A stretch of DNA of 14,542 bases from Candidatus Hydrogenedentota bacterium (lineage in GTDB: Bacteria > Hydrogenedentota > Hydrogenedentia > Hydrogenedentales > SLHB01): assembly GCA_026387845.1 (NCBI GenBank), contig JAPLKX010000065.1, positions 1 to 14,542 of the forward strand. The letters run 5' to 3'. The notes under the pieces are model-generated. The model had not been told where the DNA came from and did not search any database. It saw only the letters and a list, made by a program, of their open reading frames with translations. This document shows positions 6,010-13,431 of the stretch, one piece after another (the stretch's first letter is position 1; each line of letters opens with the position of its first letter). Position numbers and translations under genes: made by a program.

Positions 6010-7680
6010 ATGCGATATCTGATCACCTTCCTCTTGGTTGCCGGTTCTGTAATCTCCTGCGTAGCTGCCGCGCAAGATGCGCCGAGCCCGGCTGAACCGG
6101 TCTCGGCGGCGCCGAGCCCGGCTGAACCGGCTCCAGCAGTGTCGGGTCCAGCAGTGCCGGCTCCCGCAGCACCAGCGCCCACGGAGCCGCTTTTCGCGCC
6201 TCCCTTGTTCGACGATAAGGCGCTCCAGGAACTCCGCGAAGAAACACTGCGAGACCTGGAACAGTATTGGAAAGCCGAGGGTCCCGAGGAGGCCGCTCCC
6301 AACGCGATTGAACTGACTTTGCCCCAGGCCGTCCAGACAGCCCTGCGACAGAACCCGCAGGTGCTCATTACGCAGAGCGACGTCGACGTTGCGCGCGCAC
6401 AGGCCGGGCAGGCCCGCGCCCAACTGTACCCGCAAGTAAGCGTGCAGGACAGTTACGTCTACGTGGAAGGTGCCGAATCGCCCTTTGGCGGTCTTGGTTT
6501 TTTGTCAGGCATCCTGGGCATGGAAACCAGCAAAACGTTCCGCCGGGATCAGTTGAGCATTAAACAGACGCTGTACTCCGGCGGCCAGATCGCCTCGGCG
6601 GTCCGGGCGTCGCGATTCCTGGCCGAATCCCAGGAATGGCAGCGCCAGGCAAAGTTGAACGACCTCGAATACCAAACCAAACAGGCCTATTACGATGCGC
6701 TCCTCGCGCACGCCATGATACGGGTCGCCCAGGAGAGTGTTGTCACGTTTGAGCGGCACCTCGCCGACACCCAGCAGATGTTCGACGTCGGGCTGGTGAG
6801 CCAGTTCGAGGTGTTGCGCGCGCGCACCGAAGTCAGCGCCCGCCAGTCCAACTGGGTGGCCGCCAAGAACGCGGAACGGCTCGCCCTGGTAAACCTGCGC
6901 CGGATTCTTGCGGTGCCGCAGGATCAACCTCTCCGGTTGACCAGTTCCATTGAAATTGTCCCGCTCAAAGAATCCCTCGAAGACCTGTTGGCCGAGGCGG
7001 AACAGGCGCGGCCGGAACTGCTGGCGCTCAATAAAGGCATCAACGCCGCCGGTCAGAACGTCCGGGCCGCCAAAGGCCGGTACCTCCCGCAAGCCGCCGC
7101 TTCCGCCGAATATCAAAACGTCGATAAAGGCGGCATGACTCAGCCCGACGGGTGGACGCTGGCGCTGGGCGGGCAGTGGGAAGTCTTCAGCGGCGGGCGG
7201 CGCAAACACCAGGTGGGCGAGGCCCGGGCACGTGAAACCGGCCTCATCAACCAGCGCGACGACCTCACCCGCCTGATCGAGCTCGATGTCCGCCAGGCCT
7301 ACATCCAGATGCAGGACGCGCTCGCCAAAGTCATGGAGGAACGGGCCACGGTCGTGTTTGCCCGGGAAGGGCTGCGGCTGGCCCAACTCAGGTTCCAGGA
7401 AGGCGTGGGGACCCAGGTCGAGATACTCGATGCCGAACTCGCCCTGAGCGGCGCCGAATCCTCGCTGATCCGCGCAATGCGCGACTACGCCGTTGCCCAT
7501 GCGTCGCTGGAAAAGGCCACCGGCCGCAGTTGGTTCCCTGACACGTCTGCGCTGAATGAAGAAGCCGGCCCGGAAGCCCCTGCCAAAGATTCCGAACCTA
7601 AGCCCCCGCGGCCAGCGCCGGCTGAATCGACCGCCGCGCCGCGGAACGGCCAAGTACCCGCTCCTCAACAGGCCCGGTAA
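6010..7680 (+). CDS. TolC-family outer-membrane efflux protein
   Basis: A 556-residue outer-membrane channel of the OEP/TolC family, which normally joins inner-membrane efflux or secretion pumps to the exterior. The hydrophobic N-terminus (1-21) is a signal sequence. V-I-S-C at 14-17 also fits a lipobox, as in OprM-like members, so it may be lipid-anchored. Residues 22-65 are a Pro/Ala-rich linker with SPAEP repeated. Two OEP repeats follow: the first begins ELTLPQAVQTALRQNP (101-116) and the second near 310, with typical motifs such as ARAQLYPQVSVQDSY and, in the second half, LRLAQLRFQEGVGTQVEILDAE. Residues about 515-556 form a Pro-rich tail. GAGGA at 5996-6000 with 9-nt spacing supports the ATG at 6010. 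No periplasmic adaptor or pump gene is adjacent, so its partner must be elsewhere. Its last 83 bp overlap the convergent acyltransferase gene. Confidence 0.93.
   Translation: MRYLITFLLVAGSVISCVAAAQDAPSPAEPVSAAPSPAEPAPAVSGPAVPAPAAPAPTEPLFAPPLFDDKALQELREETLRDLEQYWKAEGPEEAAPNAIELTLPQAVQTALRQNPQVLITQSDVDVARAQAGQARAQLYPQVSVQDSYVYVEGAESPFGGLGFLSGILGMETSKTFRRDQLSIKQTLYSGGQIASAVRASRFLAESQEWQRQAKLNDLEYQTKQAYYDALLAHAMIRVAQESVVTFERHLADTQQMFDVGLVSQFEVLRARTEVSARQSNWVAAKNAERLALVNLRRILAVPQDQPLRLTSSIEIVPLKESLEDLLAEAEQARPELLALNKGINAAGQNVRAAKGRYLPQAAASAEYQNVDKGGMTQPDGWTLALGGQWEVFSGGRRKHQVGEARARETGLINQRDDLTRLIELDVRQAYIQMQDALAKVMEERATVVFAREGLRLAQLRFQEGVGTQVEILDAELALSGAESSLIRAMRDYAVAHASLEKATGRSWFPDTSALNEEAGPEAPAKDSEPKPPRPAPAESTAAPRNGQVPAPQQAR
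6079..6130 (+). repeat. 30-bp period duplication in the TolC-like linker
   Basis: The 22-mer beginning gcgccgagcccgg occurs at 6079-6100 and again at 6109-6130 without a mismatch, encoding A-P-S-P-A-E-P twice. The perfect identity implies a recent in-frame duplication within the flexible linker after the signal sequence. Confidence 0.85.
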
Positions 7681-8761
7681 CGTCCCGCAGGTGGATCAAC
7701 TGGTTCGCCAAATACTTGACCGGATTCTGCGCCCCATACTTCGCGATCGACGCGGGTGTCGACAAAATCGCGCGGCAATTCAGTTCCAACCGGCCCCCCG
7801 TCCGCTGCACCAGGGACCGCTTGAGCAAAAAGCGCACCACCCGTTCCACCTCCCGCTCGGGATTCTCCACGAGCGCGGGGTCCATCAACCGCGCCGGGTT
7901 TCGTTCGGCAACCGCTGCAACGACCTCCCGCAGGGCGTCGGCGAGTTCGTCCACCCCGGCCCGCAACGACAACCCGTGCAGGCAGCGAAGGTACAGCAGC
8001 GCGCTCAGTAGTTGAGGCGCATTCACTTCGACCAGATCCGCAATGGCGCATACGAGGTCATAATCGAATTCCCGCTGCCCCGCCGCCGACGCCACCCGTT
8101 CCAGGAAAAGCGGGCGGCCAAATGCAACGCAACTCCGTTTCGTCAGTAGGTTATACGTCCGGGTCGATGGCACCACCGGCACATCCAGCCCCGGCACCCT
8201 CTCATAGACCAGCGACGGAAACAACGAGGTCCGGCCGGGGCTCCGGATCCAGTCCCGGTATTCGAAGATAAGACCCGTCCGGGAGCGGGTTCGCCCCGGG
8301 TAAATCAGGAATACGCCTCCCCGCACCAGCAGATCTACAAACTGATCGATCTGCTCGGGCGTCGCCCCCTGCCGCGATATCTGCGCCGCGCCCATCAGGC
8401 GCGACACCTCGTCCGGGTCGAACACCCGGCGCACCCAACGCGGAATCCCCTTGAAAAAATCATCCCGCATCATCGCCCCCGGCCGCATCCCGCCGCTCAA
8501 TTCGTGGATCACCGCGCCCGTCAAAAACGGGTCGTCGACCTGAACATGGTTCGAGGCAAAGATGGCCGGGCCTTGTCGGGGAATGTGTTCGGCGCCGCGA
8601 ACACGCGCCCTCCGCGTCCACCCGAACATAGTGTCAAGCCCGCACAGGCCCCTGTCGTAGTATTTCGGCACATCCGGCGGCTGACGCCGCAAACCGAGCC
8701 GCTGCAGAAAATACTGCCCCAGCACGTATAACAGCATGGAGATGTCGCCAATCGCGCGCAT
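7598..8761 (-). CDS. PlsC-like lysophospholipid/glycerolipid acyltransferase with C-terminal extension
   Basis: Predicted membrane-associated acyltransferase of 387 residues. Block I is ASNHVQVDDP, which satisfies HX4D. Block II lies in the MMRDDFFKGIP region, block III reads FLIYPGRTRSRTG and block IV is VPVVPS. Block III departs from the usual F-P-E-G-T-R: Gly and Arg occupy the Glu-Gly positions. The catalytic HX4D is present, so activity is plausible, but the acyl donor and acceptor are unknown. The C-terminal 160 residues form a helical domain beyond the normal PlsC length (about 240 aa). The ATG at 8761 is preferred over the TTG at 8797, but no Shine-Dalgarno is evident, and ATG 8737 (MLLYVLGQYF) is also possible. 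It is the last gene of the minus-strand cluster, 41 bp after the symporter gene, and overlaps the TolC-like gene tail to tail. Confidence 0.85.
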   Translation of the reverse strand: MRAIGDISMLLYVLGQYFLQRLGLRRQPPDVPKYYDRGLCGLDTMFGWTRRARVRGAEHIPRQGPAIFASNHVQVDDPFLTGAVIHELSGGMRPGAMMRDDFFKGIPRWVRRVFDPDEVSRLMGAAQISRQGATPEQIDQFVDLLVRGGVFLIYPGRTRSRTGLIFEYRDWIRSPGRTSLFPSLVYERVPGLDVPVVPSTRTYNLLTKRSCVAFGRPLFLERVASAAGQREFDYDLVCAIADLVEVNAPQLLSALLYLRCLHGLSLRAGVDELADALREVVAAVAERNPARLMDPALVENPEREVERVVRFLLKRSLVQRTGGRLELNCRAILSTPASIAKYGAQNPVKYLANQLIHLRDVTGPVEERVLGRSAARRSIQPALAAGA

Positions 8762-8802
8762 GGTTGGATTGTAAGCGCCGGGCCGGCAATCTGGCAAGCG
8801 GC

Positions 8803-9989
8803 CTAGTTTGCCGCCTCCACTTCAACGGATTCCGCGGCCGCCCGTCTCTTCCGGCGTACCACAGGGTACGTCCAGCAGATGACCATGCCGATCAGGCCGA
8901 ACCCGCCCGCAAGAGGGCCGAGGAGGAACACGCCCCACGGCCTCTCGACGCTGTTGCCTAACAGCCGCATCGACTGAGCCGCGACAAGCACCGCCAGCGC
9001 CTGCGACGCCTTCCAATTCAGCCCGTGGAGGGCCTGGTAAGCCGCTTCCCGCCGCTCGCCCGTTTTCGCCTCATCCCGGTCGATAATCTGGCCGATCAAC
9101 GGCGTAAGCAGCACGTACAACATGCCTTGGCCAATCCCGCAGAAACTGAACAGAACCACCGTCATGGCGATTTTCGCGTTGGTGCTGACGTTCATTACGG
9201 CGATCGGGTACATGAACGGCAGCCCGATTGCCATGATGGTCAGCGATGTGAAAAACAGCCACTTGATTGGCACCCGCTTCGACAGCGCCGGCATGAAACT
9301 CAACGCCACCAGCGCCATCACGATGAACGGCGCCATCAGCACCGACACCATTTTCGGGCTTCCATTCAGGCCGAGCCGGACCCAGTGCGGCAAAACACGT
9401 TGCACCCGACCGGATCCAGGACCTCGATCAAGATCCAGGGCAGTACTACCGCCACAGCCAGCCCAACGATCATGCCACCCGCTATCCAGTTGCCAAGCCG
9501 GACCCGCGCCTCGTCTGAACGCGCCAGTTCCGGGCCCAGCGCGTTGAACGGGATCGCCACCATCGTGAAAAAGACCGCGCTGTGAAAGCAGATGATCACG
9601 CTGGCATAGATAAAATTCGCCACCGACGTCCCGTTGACCGGCGGATACCAGAACGCGATTCCCGTAAACGTCAGGCCGATCGAGCCCCAGAATATAAACG
9701 GCCGGCGCCGGCCCCGAATCGGCACGATCCGCCGCCACGATGGGCGCGTGCGCGTCTTGTCCGACCAAAGACCCACGATTGGGTCGCTCGCCGCGTCCGT
9801 GAGCAGACCCAGAATGAAAATCGCACCCGCCAGCCCAACCGCCACGTAAATGGTCTGGCCGGTGTTGACGGCGGGCGAGTAAAAATAAAAACCCCACTGG
9901 GCGAGCACTTCGCTGTTGATCTGGATGCCGATACACGCCAGAAAAAGGGCCACCCCCTCGATCAGCCGGTACTCGCTCTTTCCCGCCAT
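8803..9989 (-). pseudogene. GPH-family (MFS_2) sugar:cation symporter, frameshifted
   Basis: The membrane transporter is split over two frames. From ATG 9989 to about 9400 the frame encodes the N-terminal half, including the family signature region DAASDPIVGLWSDKTRTR followed by GRRRPFIFWG. That frame then ends at a TGA at 9366. The C-terminal half continues in another frame from about V-R-L-G-L-N-G to the stop at 8803, with four to six hydrophobic helices and a charged loop IIDRDEAKTGERREAAYQ typical of glycoside-pentoside-hexuronide:cation symporters. One missing base in the ggtcggg stretch near 9405 would join the halves into about 395 residues, somewhat short of the usual 450. It is either a genuine inactivating frameshift or a sequence error. 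It starts 6 bp after the glgC stop, so translational coupling is likely. Confidence 0.85.
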
Positions 9990-9995
9990 ACGCTA

Positions 9996-10996
9996 CTACT
10001 CGATCCGTTTTCCGTCCGGGATTACCGCGTCTTTCAAGACAATCACAATGCCGTCTCGGACGGCGTAACCTTCCCTGTCGCAATCGGCCAGCCGCTGAGA
10101 CCCTTTGATGACCACATTCTTCCCGATCCGGGCGTTCTTATCAATTATGGCGCCCGATATGCTCGAATCCGAACCAATTCCCATCGGGACGGTTCCGTCT
10201 TCGGCCTCGGCCTCGAGATAGTCCGCCCCCATCACGATCGACCGGTGGATCGTGGCCCCGGCCCGGACGATGCTCCTGATGCCGATCAGCGAGTTGACGA
10301 TGGTCGCCTTGGTGATCCGGCACCCTTCGCTGATGATCGAATCCTTTATTTGCACGTCCTCGAACCGCGAGCCGGGCAGGTAGCGCGGGTGCGTGTAAAT
10401 GATTCCACCCGGCTTGAAAAGGTCCAGCGGCGGGTTCGGCCCCACCATCCGCATGTGAACTTCATAATACGACCGGACCGTTCCGATGTCTTCCCAAAAA
10501 CCATCGAAAAGATGCGCGAACACCCGATGGCTCTTGAGCGAATACGGGATGATGTGCTTGCCGAAGTCAATCCACTCTGCGCGGCTCTCGAGGATCTCTT
10601 CGAGCACGCCTGAGTTGAACAGGTATACGCCCATCGACGCCAGGCAATCCCGGCCCCCCGCGTCGATCCCGTGCCGGCTGAAAAACGCCGGCGGCATCGC
10701 AAGCGGCTCGAGTACGGCCGGGTCCTGGGGCTTCTCGGCAAACGACCGGATCCGGCCTGAAGCGAGGCGCTGTTGAACTGGGTGAAAACCATGATCTTCT
10801 TCAGGCCCGAGTGAATGCACTGGCTCAGTGGAATATCCACAAGCCGGTACCGGCCCAGCAGCGGCACCGCGGGTTTCGCCCGCAGCGCCGTCAGCGGGTG
10901 AAGCCGGGTTCCACGGCCGCCCCCCAGCACCAGCGCACCCACCTGGCCCATGATGTCCGGGCCGATCTCGAGGTCGACCGCGAGCGTTTCAGCCAT
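9996..10996 (-). pseudogene. glgC: Glucose-1-phosphate adenylyltransferase with internal deletion and frameshift
   Basis: ADP-glucose pyrophosphorylase makes ADP-glucose for glycogen. The N-terminal 79 codons from ATG 10996 are intact: ALVLGGGRGTRLHPLT (21-36), RAKPAVPLLGRYRLVDIPLS, and FTQFNSASL. The frame then collapses. In the next frame the sequence resumes at G-R-I-R-S-FAEKP, then LASMGVYLFN, FWEDIGTV and a complete left-handed beta-helix domain ending VIPDGKRIE. Compared with E. coli GlgC, about 105 residues are missing at 10757-10762, including the W-Y-x-G-T-A-D-A block and the catalytic Asp of GDH (family knowledge). GGGAGGA lies 7 nt before ATG 10996, so the gene was translated before the lesion. 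The 1,001-bp span is not a multiple of three. A collapsed assembly is the alternative to real decay. Confidence 0.9.
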
Positions 10997-11003
10997 CAGG
11001 CGT

Positions 11004-11010
11004 TCCTCCC
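11004..11010 (-). promoter_or_regulatory. Shine-Dalgarno of glgC
   Basis: GGGAGGA on the minus strand, 7 nt before ATG 10996. It picks this start rather than the later Met (residue 16) next to the GGG loop, and shows that initiation signals survive in the damaged gene. Confidence 0.75.
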
Positions 11011-11037
11011 TTGCGCATCAAAAACAGGCTGGAAAAG

Positions 11038-11907
11038 CTAAATCTTGCCGTAAATAATGGCGATGCACAGCACTCCCCACAATAACACCGTCACCGCCAG
11101 ATACTTATCCTTGATCAGCGTCCGCGCCGGGTCGCCCCCGTGCGTGTTGACGTGCAGCAGGTACAGGTAACGGAACAACCCATACACCACAAACGGCAGC
11201 GTCAAGTACAGCCGGTCCGTGCCAAGCCGCTCCACCACTTCCGGCGAACACGTATAGATCGTGTATGTGATTAGCGTGGCGCACGCCACCACCAGGTTCA
11301 GGCTGTCCAGATACTCGACCGTATAATGACCCAGCACTTCCCGGTGGTTCACCGCCTCCTCCTCGAGAAGCTGGATCTCGTGACGCCTCTTGCTGAGGCT
11401 CAAGAACAGCGCCAGGAACAGCGTGCACACCATCAGCCAGTTCGAGAACGCCACGTCCAGCGCTACCGCGCCCGCCAAGGCCCGGATCACAAACCCTATC
11501 GAAATAACCAGCACGTCCAGCAAGAAAACGTTTTTCAGCCCCAGGCTGTACGCCACCGTAATAAACACATAAACCGCCATGATGCCCAGGAAACCCCGCC
11601 CCAGATACCACGACATGACCCCCGCTACCGCTCCCAGAACCACCGCCGCAACACCCGCCAACGGTATCGGCAGGTTCCCGCCGGCTATGGGCCGCTTGCA
11701 TTTTTCCGGGTGAAGGCGGTCCTGATTTACATCCAGGATGTCGTTGAGCAGGTACATCGCGCTCGAGGCGGCGCAAAACGCCAAAAACGCCACCACCGAC
11801 TTCCTCAACTGGTCGGGAACATGGAGCTGCCGCGCAAACACCAGCGCCGCAAATAACAACAGATTCTTCGACCACTGGTACGCGCGTAACGATTTGAAAA
11901 GCTGCAT
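11038..11907 (-). CDS. UbiA-family prenyltransferase, decaprenyl-phosphate phosphoribosyltransferase-like
   Basis: Polytopic inner-membrane enzyme of 289 residues with seven to nine hydrophobic segments. The first polyprenyl-diphosphate/Mg site is NDILDVNQDR at 55-64, followed by HPEKCKRPIAGG (66-77). R-A-L-A-G-A and KRRHE (173-177) mark the second loop. The R-x-x-QWSKN start and KRPIA-G block are those of the Rv3806c-like branch, which transfers phosphoribose to a polyprenyl phosphate; that activity is inference from subfamily resemblance. The ATG at 11907 is used because homology begins there. An ATG at 12021 has GGGAG only 4 nt upstream and would add 38 residues without family character. 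It heads the minus-strand cluster; glgC starts 41 bp after its stop. A role in lipid-linked sugar or envelope polysaccharide synthesis would suit the neighbouring nucleotide-sugar gene. Confidence 0.88.
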   Translation of the reverse strand: MQLFKSLRAYQWSKNLLLFAALVFARQLHVPDQLRKSVVAFLAFCAASSAMYLLNDILDVNQDRLHPEKCKRPIAGGNLPIPLAGVAAVVLGAVAGVMSWYLGRGFLGIMAVYVFITVAYSLGLKNVFLLDVLVISIGFVIRALAGAVALDVAFSNWLMVCTLFLALFLSLSKRRHEIQLLEEEAVNHREVLGHYTVEYLDSLNLVVACATLITYTIYTCSPEVVERLGTDRLYLTLPFVVYGLFRYLYLLHVNTHGGDPARTLIKDKYLAVTVLLWGVLCIAIIYGKI

Positions 11908-12113
11908 CAAAACTACTACCGGTGAGACTGTATCAAAACCATTTTGCCCGGCCCCGGCTTCCCCGGTCAAAACCGGTTCGCGTCCCTGCCCGAGACGTTC
12001 CTGGGCGTTGTTTGCCACCATTTTTCTCCCGGCCGAGCCCGTATGCACTGAAACCCATGATACTACAACCGTTAGGCTCGATCACGAAAGCCCCACCGTG
12101 GTTTCCGCTCAAA

Positions 12114-12143
12114 TTGTCCAAGCCCGATCAATTCGCATACAAT
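12114..12143 (+). promoter_or_regulatory. Weak candidate promoter of the UDP-glucuronate decarboxylase gene
   Basis: TTGTCC at 12114-12119 and TACAAT at 12138-12143 are 18 bp apart. Transcription would start near 12150, placing the Shine-Dalgarno AGGAGG at the extreme 5' end of the message, which is unusually short. The promoter may therefore lie further upstream. Confidence 0.25.
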
Positions 12144-12159
12144 ATCCCCAGGAGGACCA

Positions 12160-13101
12160 ATGGTGCCCTACATAAATCTGGTGACGGGCGGCGCGGGCTT
12201 TATCGGCTCGCACCTGTGCGAGAGACTGCTCGAGCGGGGCGAGGAAGTCATCTGCCTCGACAACTTCTTCACCGGCCGTAAGGACAACATCCGCCACATG
12301 CGGCCCAACCCCCGGTTCGAGTTGCTGCGCCACGACGTCACCGAGCCGCTCCTGGTGGAAGTCGACCGGATCTACAATCTCGCCTGCCCCGCATCCCCCG
12401 TCCACTACCAGTTCAACCCCGTCAAAACCATCAAAACCAACGTCATGGGCGCGCTCAACATGCTGGGGCTGGCCAAACGCGTCAAAGCCAGAATCCTACA
12501 GGCGTCCACCTCCGAAGTCTACGGCGATCCCACTGTCCACCCCCAAACCGAGACCTACTGGGGCAACGTCAACCCCGTCGGCATCCGCAGTTGCTACGAC
12601 GAAGGCAAGCGCGTCGCCGAAACACTCTTCTTCGATTACCACCGCCAGAACGGCGTCGACATCCGGGTCGTCCGCATCTTCAACACCTACGGCCCCAGGA
12701 TGCTCGTCAATGATGGCCGGGTCGTGAGCAACTTCATCGTCCAGGCGTTGCGCGGCGAACCTATCACGGTGTACGGCGACGGCAGCCAGACCCGGTCGTT
12801 CTGCTACCAATCCGACCTGATCGACGCCCTAATCCGAATGATGGACTGCGAGGCCTTTACCGGGCCCGTCAACATCGGCAACCCCGGCGAGTTCACCATT
12901 CAGCAACTTGCCGAAGAAATCATCCGCCAGGTTGGCGGCCCATCCCAGGTCGTCCACAAACCGCTTCCGGCAGACGACCCCGTCCGCAGGCGGCCCGACA
13001 TCTCACTGGCCAGACAAAAACTCAACTGGGAACCTAAAATCCCCCTCCAAGAAGGCCTCAAACCCACCATCGCCTACTTCCGCCACCTCCTCGGAAAATA
13101 G
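12160..13101 (+). CDS. UDP-glucuronate decarboxylase (UDP-xylose synthase-like) SDR
   Basis: Cytosolic extended short-chain dehydrogenase/reductase of 313 residues, the normal length of bacterial UXS. Such enzymes convert UDP-glucuronate to UDP-xylose with bound NAD for cell-surface glycans. The Rossmann motif GGAGFIG is at 10-16. ACPASPVHYQ at 75-84 and KTIKTNVMG at 89-97 are UXS-typical; STSEVYGDP (116-124) carries the catalytic Ser/Thr-Glu region, and SCYDEGKR (144-151) supplies Tyr146 and Lys150 of YXXXK. NTYGPRM and DGSQTRSFCY follow in the expected order. AGGAGG at 12150-12155 is 4 nt before the ATG. It is divergent from the UbiA-family gene across about 250 bp, suggesting shared envelope-sugar function. 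dTDP-glucose dehydratase-like relatives are the alternative but fit the motifs less well. Confidence 0.93.
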   Translation: MVPYINLVTGGAGFIGSHLCERLLERGEEVICLDNFFTGRKDNIRHMRPNPRFELLRHDVTEPLLVEVDRIYNLACPASPVHYQFNPVKTIKTNVMGALNMLGLAKRVKARILQASTSEVYGDPTVHPQTETYWGNVNPVGIRSCYDEGKRVAETLFFDYHRQNGVDIRVVRIFNTYGPRMLVNDGRVVSNFIVQALRGEPITVYGDGSQTRSFCYQSDLIDALIRMMDCEAFTGPVNIGNPGEFTIQQLAEEIIRQVGGPSQVVHKPLPADDPVRRRPDISLARQKLNWEPKIPLQEGLKPTIAYFRHLLGK

Positions 13102-13102
13102 A

Positions 13103-13192
13103 CTACGGCTTCGAAAAACAGGGGCTGACTCGATTTCGGCAGTTTGAAATCGTGTCTGTCCCTGCTTTTCGCATGCCTACGGCTTGACCGCC
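13103..13192. repeat. Family B inverted repeat, copy 1
   Basis: Arms 13112-13137 and 13146-13171 (26 bp, four mismatches) flank an 8-bp loop. The 9-mer ctacggctt lies directly outside both arms, at 13103-13111 and 13177-13185 in the same orientation. It starts one base after the UDP-glucuronate decarboxylase stop codon and could form a strong hairpin in that transcript. Bases 13156-13192 recur at 13696-13732 with two mismatches. Confidence 0.75.
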
Positions 13193-13254
13193 GAAAATTG
13201 TAAAATTGTAAATCAGGTAAAATTGAGGACCGGTCTGGTAAAATGGGGTTAAAT

Positions 13255-13431
13255 AGTAACCAATTATTGTGCTGAATGGGACCGGCCCGGTGGGTTGTCC
13301 AGTCCGAATCGGAATTCGGACCTACACTTTCTGCATCTGAGTTGGATCTGGTAAAAAGCAGGGAATAGGGTTTTGGGGGGAAAGCCAGCATTTTCCGGGC
13401 AAGATGGGCAGTGTTTAAAAAATTGGTTACT
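13255..13431. repeat. Inverted-repeat-bounded segment (11-bp perfect ends)
   Basis: agtaaccaatt at 13255-13265 is exactly inverted at 13421-13431. The 177-bp segment encloses a family A repeat (13289-13337) and directly abuts the 21-bp inverted repeat of the next element at 13432. An 11-bp match could be fortuitous, but its position flush against the neighbour is suggestive. No ORF is contained. Confidence 0.4.
13289..13337. repeat. Family A repeat, inverted copy
   Basis: The reverse complement matches 7-55 with one mismatch in 49 bases, including 40 identical bases in a row. It has the same internal tccgaat/attcgga hairpin. It and the copy at the window start lie in opposite orientation about 13.2 kb apart, enclosing most of the genes described here. 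Confidence 0.85.

Noticed and set aside
6505..7668. 387-codon minus-strand frame opposite the TolC-like gene
   Set aside because: Antisense shadow; composition biased and without family sequence.
8803..9989. Programmed ribosomal frameshift in the symporter gene
   Set aside because: No slippery heptamer of the known X-XXY-YYZ type or stimulatory structure is apparent at 9400-9412; a simple base loss or sequence error explains it.
9582..10613. 343-codon plus-strand frame across the symporter and glgC
   Set aside because: Spans the boundary of two minus-strand genes with obvious homology; Arg/His/Asp-rich shadow.
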